From Thermocrinis sp. (GTDB lineage Bacteria > Aquificota > Aquificia > Aquificales > Aquificaceae), in assembly GCA_009903855.1 (NCBI GenBank), contig WYEK01000129.1:1-5599 (forward strand): a stretch of DNA of 5,599 nt, in the 5' to 3' direction. The position numbers and the translations under genes are program-made. Positions 1-4,335 of the stretch are shown here, one piece after another. How positions within the stretch are numbered: the stretch's first letter is position 1; the number at the start of each line of letters is the position of its first letter. A model generated the notes under the pieces. The model was given only the letters and a program-made list of their open reading frames with translations. It ran no database searches and was not told the origin of the DNA.

Positions 1-60
1 AATCTCCCAGAGGAGAGATTATGCAAATGTGAAGAATCTTTGGAAGGGGCAGAGGTCTAA
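1..60 (+). CDS. Possible C-terminal tail of a convergent gene (partial)
   Basis: Frame 1 is open from the window edge and ends with TAA at 58-60, giving 19 residues that end in EESLEGAEV and include a CKC pair. The composition looks protein-like, and the stop lies opposite the radC stop (57-59), a normal arrangement for two convergent genes in a compact genome. Frame 2 is also open through this stretch and runs a little further, to a stop inside the radC 3' end, so the choice of frame is not secure. The product cannot be named from so short a tail. The rest of the gene lies left of the window. Confidence 0.3.
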   Translation, partial: NLPEERLCKCEESLEGAEV

Positions 61-737
61 AGGAGTCCATTGCCTCTGAGTGAGAAAAACTCCTTTTGGT
101 TAATGATAATGTGGTCTAAAAGTTCAAAACCCAACAGCTCGCAGGCTTGCCTTAGTCTTTTGGTAAATTCTATGTCTTCCTTTGATGGTCTTGCGTCTCC
201 TTTGGGATGGTTGTGTAGGACGATCAGAGAACTGCATGCCTTTTTTACCGCGGTGTAGAGTATATCCTTTGGCTCTGCGTAAAGGGCGTTCATTTTGCCT
301 ATGGCAACCACTTCGTAATCTACCACCTTGTTAGTTGGTGTAAGATAAAGGGCAATGAGATGTTCCCTCCTTTCGTCAAAGAGTACCTTTTTTTTAACAA
401 AATTGTAGGCATCTTGCGGGTTGGAGATTTTAAAGTCTCCGTAGGGGTCGTTTATCCTTTTGGCAAGCTCTATAACTGCTTTGAGTTGGCAAGCTTTAGC
501 AAAGCCCAAACCTTTGATCTTCCTACTTAGCTCCTCCACATCCATGGACATCAGCGTTTCCCATCCCAAGCTAACTACCTTGCTTGCCAAGCTTATAACA
601 TCCTCTTCCTTGGTGCCAGAGCCAAAGATAACTGCCAAAAGCTCCTCATCCGATAGGGTGGATGCACCAAACTTGGAAAGCTTTTCCCGAGGACGCAGGT
701 CCTTGGGTAGTTCTCTTATAGACTTCTTTGGATACAT
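57..737 (-). CDS. radC: RadC family JAMM/MPN+ domain protein
   Basis: 226 residues, a normal RadC length. The N-terminal part has the family opening (ELPKDLRPREKL, then LSDEELLAVIFGSGT) and a helix-hairpin-helix-like stretch at about residues 73-87 (KIKGLGFAKA). The C-terminal JAMM/MPN+ domain carries the metal-binding motif HNHP (His175, His177) followed by S185 and D188, with a likely catalytic Glu125 in REHLIAL; the tail LDHIIIN...LRGNGLL is typical. The fold predicts a zinc hydrolase. The cellular role of RadC is unsettled, and the old DNA-repair assignment is not well supported. The start chosen is ATG at 737-735, which shares its A with the TGA of the upstream gene (TGATG), pointing to translational coupling. 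An upstream TTG in the same frame (788) would add 17 residues unlike RadC and overlap the neighbour by 52 bases, so it was rejected. Last gene of the murE transcript in view. Confidence 0.93.
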   Translation of the reverse strand: MYPKKSIRELPKDLRPREKLSKFGASTLSDEELLAVIFGSGTKEEDVISLASKVVSLGWETLMSMDVEELSRKIKGLGFAKACQLKAVIELAKRINDPYGDFKISNPQDAYNFVKKKVLFDERREHLIALYLTPTNKVVDYEVVAIGKMNALYAEPKDILYTAVKKACSSLIVLHNHPKGDARPSKEDIEFTKRLRQACELLGFELLDHIIINQKEFFSLRGNGLL

Positions 738-994
738 CAGGAGCCAAGCATAAAATCCAGGATGGACGCCTCTATCTGCACTTCCCAATCCTGAAAGCTC
801 TGCTCTTTGTTGCTTATTTGCAGATATCCATCCCTTTCCAAGTAGAGGATCAGCTTGGCTAAGTTGGCAAGACCGCAGAGCCTGGCGGACTGGAGGTTTG
901 TGAGCTTTACCTTTGGAAAGGGTGTTTCTGCCTCCTTGTAAATCCTCAAAAGTTCATCTCTCAGATGGTAATACAGGTTCTCCAAATCACACAT
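737..994 (-). CDS. Hypothetical protein, 85 aa, between murE and radC
   Basis: I do not recognise this family. The protein is small, apparently soluble and mostly helical, with a charged N-terminal helix (HLRDELLRIYKEAE) and a more hydrophobic middle (LCGLANLAKLILYLERDGYL). It has two Cys (positions 2 and 40) and no signal peptide or membrane span. It is very probably a real gene: a near-perfect Shine-Dalgarno (AAGGAGGT) lies 5 bases before the ATG inside the end of murE, the start overlaps the murE stop by 8 bases, and the TGA shares a base with the radC ATG. It is therefore translationally embedded between two conserved genes. A link to cell-wall synthesis or to RadC is only suggested by position. 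Confidence 0.8.
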   Translation of the reverse strand: MCDLENLYYHLRDELLRIYKEAETPFPKVKLTNLQSARLCGLANLAKLILYLERDGYLQISNKEQSFQDWEVQIEASILDFMLGS

Positions 995-2369
995 TCAATA
1001 CCTCCTTCACAACATCTTGGTCTTTAAAGGGATATTTTACTCCCTTTATTTCTTGGTAGTCTTCGTGTCCTTTGCCTGCTATGAGGACTACATCTCCCTC
1101 TTTGGCGTTCTGCAAGGCGAACTTTATTGCTTCCTTTCTGTCCTTTTGCACAAAGACCTTTTGCTTCTGCTCTATACCCTTCAAAATGTCCTCTATTATA
1201 GCTTCGGGTTCTTCCCACCTTGGGTTGTCGGAGGTTATAACCACAAGGTCTGCCCACTTTTCCGCAACCTTTCCCATTAAAGGTCTTTTGGTCTTATCCC
1301 TGTTGCCACCGGCACCAAAGACTACCCATAACTTGCCCTTTGTCAGTCTTCTGGCGGTGATCAAAACCTTCTCCAAGGCATCTGGCGTGTGGGCGTAATC
1401 TACTATTGCCAACTTCCCTTCCTTGAAAAAGGTCTCAAACCTGCCGGGAACGATCACCCTTTCTACACCGTGCTGGATTGTCTCTGCATCCAAGCCAAAG
1501 AGAAAGCCCACAAGGATGCCCAGACTGAGGTTGTAAGCCTGAAATTCACCCCTTAGATTGGAGAAAAATTTGTAAGTCCTGCCTTCCCACTCAAGGGTAA
1601 GCCTGCTACCCTCAATAGATGTCTCAAAGTCTATTATTCTAAGATTTCCATTCCTTCCGTAGGTTATGGCTTTCCCTTTGAGCTCCTCCAAGATTCGCCT
1701 ACCGTATTCATCGTCTATGTTTATTAAGGAATACTCCTGCGAGTATTCCACAAAAAGCCTAAGCTTTGCCCGAAAGTAGTTTTCCATAGAGCCATGATAG
1801 TCCAGATGATCCTGAGAGAGATTGGTAAAGGCAGTTATAAAAAACTTCGTGCTCCAGACACGCCTTTGGTCTAGAGCATGGGAAGAAACCTCACAGGCTA
1901 CCGCCTCTGCTCCATCCTCTAGCATTTGCTTTAATGTACGGTGCCACTGGATAGGGTCCGGCGTCGTTCTCCCTTCGTACTCGTATATTTTGTCTTTGAA
2001 GCGGTAGTATATGGTGCCTATAAGACCGGTGGGAATACCCCCTGCGTTGAGAACAGACTCCACTATATGGCTACTTGTGGTCTTTCCGTTGGTGCCCGTT
2101 ATACCCACTACTTTTAGCCTTTCGGAGGGTCTGCCAAAGAACTCATTGGCCAACTCTCCAAGCAGTTTTCTGGTGTCTTTAACCTTTATGATCCTCTCGT
2201 CTTTTATTCCTACATCCCTCTCCACAAATACCAAACTGGCACCTCTACTTAGGGCTTCTTGAACAAAGTTGTGTCCATCGGTGGAGGAACCCTTTATGGC
2301 TACAAAAACCCAACCTTCCTGAACTTCCTTTGAATTTTGGGTGATGCCCTTTATTTCGGAAAGCTCCAC
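987..2369 (-). CDS. murE: UDP-MurNAc-tripeptide synthetase (meso-DAP adding)
   Basis: 460 residues. MurE is a cytoplasmic ATP-dependent ligase that adds the third stem-peptide residue to UDP-MurNAc-L-Ala-D-Glu. N-terminal uridine-binding domain about 1-80 (QNSKEVQEGWVFVAIKG); central ATPase domain with P-loop GTNGKT at 92-97, substrate motifs TTPDP (135-139) and EVSSHALDQ (160-168), NLSQDHLDYH (183-192) and the likely carbamylated Lys202 in AKLRLF; C-terminal domain with DYAHTPDALE (324-333), GAGGNRDKTKRP (352-363), DNPR (381-384) and GKGHEDYQ (432-439). DNPR is the known signature for meso-diaminopimelate rather than lysine. Start: GTG at 2369-2367. An in-frame TAG lies three codons upstream and no other start lies between, so the protein is a little shorter at the N-terminus than usual (about 490). 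No Shine-Dalgarno is visible. The upstream frame ends 6 bases earlier, so translation may be coupled. Confidence 0.95.
   Translation of the reverse strand: MELSEIKGITQNSKEVQEGWVFVAIKGSSTDGHNFVQEALSRGASLVFVERDVGIKDERIIKVKDTRKLLGELANEFFGRPSERLKVVGITGTNGKTTSSHIVESVLNAGGIPTGLIGTIYYRFKDKIYEYEGRTTPDPIQWHRTLKQMLEDGAEAVACEVSSHALDQRRVWSTKFFITAFTNLSQDHLDYHGSMENYFRAKLRLFVEYSQEYSLINIDDEYGRRILEELKGKAITYGRNGNLRIIDFETSIEGSRLTLEWEGRTYKFFSNLRGEFQAYNLSLGILVGFLFGLDAETIQHGVERVIVPGRFETFFKEGKLAIVDYAHTPDALEKVLITARRLTKGKLWVVFGAGGNRDKTKRPLMGKVAEKWADLVVITSDNPRWEEPEAIIEDILKGIEQKQKVFVQKDRKEAIKFALQNAKEGDVVLIAGKGHEDYQEIKGVKYPFKDQDVVKEVLNV
1000..1007 (-). promoter_or_regulatory. Strong ribosome binding site for the 85-aa gene
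   Basis: The minus strand reads AAGGAGGT followed by ATTGA and the ATG at 994-992, so spacing is 5 bases. The site lies within the last codons of murE. It is the strongest Shine-Dalgarno on the minus strand of this window and fixes the start of the 85-residue protein. Confidence 0.75.
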
Positions 2370-2375
2370 TTTAGA

Positions 2376-2657
2376 CTATTTTAACTGAGAAAGGTATATT
2401 TCCGCCCTCTTCCGAACCTCCCAGCCCTTCACAAACACATCCTCTACGCTTTTTATGTTAAGTTTTCTAAGCCTTTTGTATTCGCTTAGGTCCTCCAAAA
2501 ACCTCTTTAAGTGCTCTTCTTCGTCAAAATATTACAGGTCCTTTCCCTCCCGTGCCACGGGGGCAACCCCTTTGACTATGAAGAGTAACGTCATAATAAA
2601 GCCAAAAACTTCAAGGAGCCTTGAAGCAAAGATCAGAAATTATCCTGCGTCACTCAT
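2376..2657 (-). pseudogene. Small one-helix membrane protein with two in-frame TAA codons
   Basis: From ATG at 2657-2655 to TAG at 2378-2376 there are 94 codons in one frame, interrupted by TAA at codon 6 (2642-2640) and codon 42 (2534-2532). Despite the stops the frame reads as one coherent protein: a hydrophobic helix at about residues 14-31 (LLEVFGFIMTLLFIVKG), then a highly charged helical tail (FDEEEHLKRFLEDLSEYKR, later VKGWEVRKRAEIYLSQLK). Both TAA codons are one substitution away from AAA (Lys), which would suit the context. The ATG overlaps the possible stop of the preceding small gene (ATGAGTGA), and the end lies 6 bases before murE, as for a true operon member. I do not recognise the family. 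An FtsL-like protein is conceivable from the place before murE and the helix-plus-charged-tail layout, but nothing specific supports it. It is a decayed gene or a sequence error; TAA recoding is unlikely. Confidence 0.5.
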
Positions 2658-2843
2658 TGGTTTTTTCTGGCAGTTTTGTAGGTTTAAAAAGAGGGAGATG
2701 TCTTTTGTTCTTTAGTCTATACACAAAGTATTCCCTTTTTTTTCGGAGAGTGCCATACCTAAAATACCCGTCATAAACCCTGCTACTACCAGCAAACCTA
2801 AGAGCATAGCTATCAAGTTCTTTTTTGTTTCTTCGTTCATCAT
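2650..2843 (-). pseudogene. Small one-helix membrane protein, frame break at an A8 tract
   Basis: ATG at 2843-2841 overlaps the hemerythrin stop as ATGA, and AAGGG sits 6 bases upstream. A second in-frame ATG follows at once. The undisturbed frame gives 43 residues ending at TAA 2714-2712: a charged start (NEETKKN), one transmembrane helix at about residues 10-32 (LIAMLLGLLVVAGFMTGILG) and a short tail. At an A8 run (2743-2736) the frame one base back continues for 28 further basic residues (REYFVYRLKNKRH, then FKPTKLPEKTNE) and stops at TGA 2652-2650, overlapping the ATG of the next gene by the ATGAGTGA arrangement. One extra A, or a -1 shift on A_AAA_AAA, would give a 64-residue protein. 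I favour the longer product because of its composition and its neat junction, but the 43-residue form may be the real gene. Family not recognised. Confidence 0.5.
2736..2743 (-). repeat. A8 homopolymer at the frame break of the small membrane protein
   Basis: Eight A on the coding (minus) strand, read in zero frame as GAA AAA AAA GGG, which contains the classical -1 slippery heptamer A_AAA_AAA. Nine A would join the two frames. Such a run can slip during replication, transcription, translation or sequencing. Confidence 0.7.
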
Positions 2844-3242
2844 ATCAATCCCTTCTCTTTTGCATAAATCGCATACTTCTTGTCCGTTTTAGCAATGTGG
2901 TTGCATAGCCAACCCCATGCGTAGGATAGGGCTTCCCTAAAGGCTTTTGGGTCCCCTTTTTCTATGTGTTGAGCTAAGTCGTAGATTGCTCTGCGGAACA
3001 TATCATGCGCCTTTCTATGGCGGTCTAATTCAGGATAACCTATTTTTTCCATAAACTTTTCCTCTTCGGACAGATGATACTCCACGTAGAACAGAATTTC
3101 TCTTTTGAAAAGCCCAATGGCTTCCTCTTTTTTTTCCCTCTTTTAAGAGTTCGTAGGTATGATTTAACAGAGCTACCAATCTCATGTGTTGTTTGTCCAT
3201 TTCTTCAACATGTGTGATGAGATTGTAGTCAAACTCTATCAT
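2840..3242 (-). pseudogene. Bacteriohemerythrin, split by a one-base frameshift
   Basis: Two overlapping frames together encode a complete 133-residue bacteriohemerythrin, a normal length for this four-helix O2-binding protein. All seven di-iron ligands are present in corrected numbering: His19 (DKQH), His56 and Glu60 (YHLSEEE), His75 and His79 (RHRKAH), His115 and Asp120 (NHIAKTD). The N-terminal frame starts at ATG 3242-3240 behind AAGGAGG with 7-base spacing and runs about 38 residues to an A8 run (3135-3128). The remaining 95 residues lie in the next frame; deleting one A (A8 to A7) joins them. Without correction the first frame stops after 70 residues, within helix 2, so no functional protein would form. 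Related proteins bind, store or deliver O2 (for example to methane monooxygenase in Methylococcus); in a microaerophile that would fit. First gene of the left-going operon. Loss, slippage rescue and sequencing error all remain possible. Confidence 0.88.
3128..3135 (-). repeat. A8 homopolymer at the hemerythrin frameshift
   Basis: Eight A on the coding strand between GGG and GAGGAAGCC. Seven A would restore the hemerythrin frame (GGA AAA AAA GAG GAA GCC). The direction of the correction is opposite to the A8 run at 2736-2743. Confidence 0.75.
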
Positions 3243-3249
3243 ATTTATA

Positions 3250-3256
3250 CCTCCTT
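3250..3256 (-). promoter_or_regulatory. Ribosome binding site of the hemerythrin
   Basis: The minus strand reads AAGGAGG, then seven bases (TATAAAT), then the ATG at 3242-3240. This strong site supports the hemerythrin start. Confidence 0.7.
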
Positions 3257-3271
3257 ATGGTTTTGATTATT

Positions 3272-3300
3272 GGTATAAATCATCTTTCGTCTTTTATCAA
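3272..3300 (-). promoter_or_regulatory. Sigma70-like promoter of the hemerythrin operon
   Basis: On the minus strand TTGATA (3300-3295) and TATACC (3277-3272) are separated by exactly 17 bases. Transcription would begin near 3265, leaving a short leader of about 23 bases with the Shine-Dalgarno in it. No other convincing promoter is seen before murE, so this may drive the whole train down to radC. If murE is essential, this promoter must stay active even though the hemerythrin frame is broken. Confidence 0.5.
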
Positions 3301-3391
3301 GTCTGAACTATATGATTTATTAACTTTTTTGTCGTTTTATATGGTATAAATGACAATAAAGGAGACAAATTATCCATAGACGATTTCATAC

Positions 3392-3600
3392 TTAGCATTC
3401 CAAAGAAACCTCTTGTAGAACCTTCCTACCGCACTCACATACCACAGTCCCTTGTCAGTGGTGCATCCCTTTGACTTTGTTGTGTATATTGCCTGACGGG
3501 CTTTTTCTACTATTATTGCCTTCATATTTCTAAGCGTATCAAGACTTCTTGAGGTTCTGACCATTAACCAGTCCAGTCTATAGATGCCAAAAGTTGACAT
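3392..3600 (-). pseudogene. Doubtful small ORF with possible Cys-rich tail after frame correction
   Basis: An uncorrected minus-strand frame from ATG 3600-3598 gives 76 residues and ends at 3370; I do not recognise it. If one G is added to the GGG at 3451-3449, the frame ends at TAA 3394-3392 and gives 69 residues whose tail reads GTVVCECGRKVLQEVSLEC. With Cys46, Cys55, Cys57 and Cys69 this would resemble a small metal-binding knuckle, which is why I note it. Support is weak: there is no spaced Shine-Dalgarno (GAGG touches the ATG directly), no clear promoter, and plus-strand frames here also look partly open. It could be a broken gene or spacer. Confidence 0.25.
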
Positions 3601-3655
3601 CCTCGCAAAGCTGTCTGAAAAGGAGCAGTTTGGTTATAATTATGAACAATGCTGA
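3584..3655 (+). CDS. Possible 23-codon leader ORF overlapping the uppS start
   Basis: ATG at 3584 opens a short frame (starting MPKVDILAKLSEKEQF) that ends at TGA 3653-3655, overlapping the uppS start by seven bases. The charged composition looks protein-like and the stop/start overlap would allow coupling to uppS, which lacks its own Shine-Dalgarno. No ribosome site precedes this ATG, and an in-frame TAG touches it on the left. It also lies antisense to the start of the doubtful minus-strand ORF. Chance is a serious alternative. Confidence 0.2.
   Translation: MPKVDILAKLSEKEQFGYNYEQC
3635..3640 (+). promoter_or_regulatory. Consensus -10 box (TATAAT) just before uppS
   Basis: A perfect TATAAT ends 8 bases before the uppS ATG. 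The usual 6-8 base distance to the start point puts transcription at about 3647-3649, so the mRNA would be leaderless or nearly so. No good -35 is seen at 17-18 bases upstream (TGTCTG or CTGTCT), which weakens the call. AAAAGGAG at 3618-3625 lies upstream of the box, 23 bases from the ATG and too far to serve as its Shine-Dalgarno. Confidence 0.45.
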
Positions 3656-4335
3656 GAATACCTAAGCACGTAGCGATCATAATGGATGGTAATGGGAGGT
3701 GGGCAAGAGAGAGAGGACTGCCAAGGATAGCAGGACATTATGAGGGAGTAAAAAGGGCAGAAGAGATAGTCTATGCATGTCAGGAGCTGGGCGTAGAGTT
3801 TTTGACGCTGTACACCTTTTCCACAGAAAACTGGAAAAGACCCAAGGAAGAAATAAAAGCCCTCTTTGAGCTCTTTGAGAACTATTTAACTAAAAAAGTT
3901 CTGGAGTTAAAGAAGAGAGACATAAGACTGAAGTTTATAGGAAGGAGAGACAGACTTCCCAAAAGCACCCTAAAGGTTATGAATTATGCGGAAGAGGAGA
4001 CAAAGGACTGTACATCCCTTACGGTTATCTTAGCAGTAGATTACGGAGGTAGAGATGAGATAATTAGGGCAATAAACAAACTGTTAAACTCTGGCATAAA
4101 GAGTATAACTGAAGAAGAATTTGCCCGATTTCTAGACCTTGTGGGTATTCCAGAACCTGATTTGCTTATCAGAACCGCCGGAGAAGAAAGAGTCTCCAAC
4201 TTTCTCCTTTGGCATATTGCCTACACTGAATTTTACTTTTCACCGGTTTATTGGCCCGATTTTACAAAGGAAGAACTCATAAAAGCCTTAGAAGACTTTT
4301 CCTGCAGGGAGAGAAGATTCGGTGCGGTTCTCTAA
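3649..4335 (+). CDS. uppS: Undecaprenyl diphosphate synthase (cis-prenyltransferase)
   Basis: 228 residues. The enzyme extends farnesyl diphosphate with isopentenyl diphosphate units to the C55 carrier lipid used for peptidoglycan and other envelope polymers; it is a peripheral cytoplasmic protein. Family motifs run in order: HVAIIMDGNGRWA (7-19) with catalytic Asp13, Arg26 and His30 (AGHYEG), TFSTENWKRP (56-65) with Ser58, Asn61, Trp62 and Arg64, Glu68, then VDYGGRDEI (130-138) and RTAGEERVSNFLLW (175-188) with Arg175, Arg181, Ser183, and Glu194 in YTEFYF. These match the known E. coli active-site residues. The usual Gln after FLLW is His here, a mild variation. ATG 3649 is the only possible start, since an in-frame TGA lies two codons before it. 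No Shine-Dalgarno is seen. The 3' end overlaps cdsA by 14 bases, as expected for the common uppS-cdsA pair. Confidence 0.96.
   Translation: MLRIPKHVAIIMDGNGRWARERGLPRIAGHYEGVKRAEEIVYACQELGVEFLTLYTFSTENWKRPKEEIKALFELFENYLTKKVLELKKRDIRLKFIGRRDRLPKSTLKVMNYAEEETKDCTSLTVILAVDYGGRDEIIRAINKLLNSGIKSITEEEFARFLDLVGIPEPDLLIRTAGEERVSNFLLWHIAYTEFYFSPVYWPDFTKEELIKALEDFSCRERRFGAVL

Larger units (their letters stand above)
3243..3351. repeat. Three copies of a 9-bp ATTTATACC element
   Basis: ATTTATACC stands on the plus strand at 3243-3251. Its reverse complement GGTATAAAT stands at 3272-3280 and again at 3343-3351; the last two share a tenth base (TGGTATAAAT). The first two can pair as a 9-bp stem with a 20-base loop. 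One copy overlaps the -10 of the hemerythrin promoter and one abuts its start codon, so the element could be a regulator site. It also resembles an AT-rich -10 sequence, and the repetition could be chance in an AT-rich spacer. Confidence 0.35.

Noticed and set aside
1..20. Inverted repeat AATCTC...GAGATT as a terminator for radC
   Set aside because: The stem is only 6 bp with an 8-base loop, no T run is visible before the window edge, and it lies inside the possible coding tail on the plus strand.
738..788. Upstream TTG start adding 17 residues to RadC
   Set aside because: The extra residues do not resemble RadC, would overlap the 85-residue gene by 52 bases, and the ATG at 737 gives the family N-terminus with a TGATG junction.
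1024..1257. Minus-strand 77-residue frame inside murE, and similar plus-strand frames across murE, radC and cdsA
   Set aside because: They are shadows of clearly conserved genes, with no ribosome sites and no recognisable domains.
2455..2715. 86-residue plus-strand frame over the small membrane protein genes
   Set aside because: Its Ser/Lys-rich composition, lack of a ribosome site and opposite orientation to the operon suggest a shadow; the minus-strand frames have better junctions and a clear membrane helix.
3263..3283. FNR/CRP-type operator (TTGAT...ATCAT) near the hemerythrin promoter
   Set aside because: The half sites are 11 bases apart instead of 4 and are not a proper palindrome.
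3340..3358. Plus-strand promoter TGGTATAAA as the uppS promoter
   Set aside because: It has an extended -10 but no usable -35, and lies about 300 bases from uppS; the TATAAT at 3635 is closer and better.
2376..3600. Insertion sequence or transposon remnant as the cause of the damage
   Set aside because: No terminal inverted repeats, target-site duplication or transposase-like frame could be seen.
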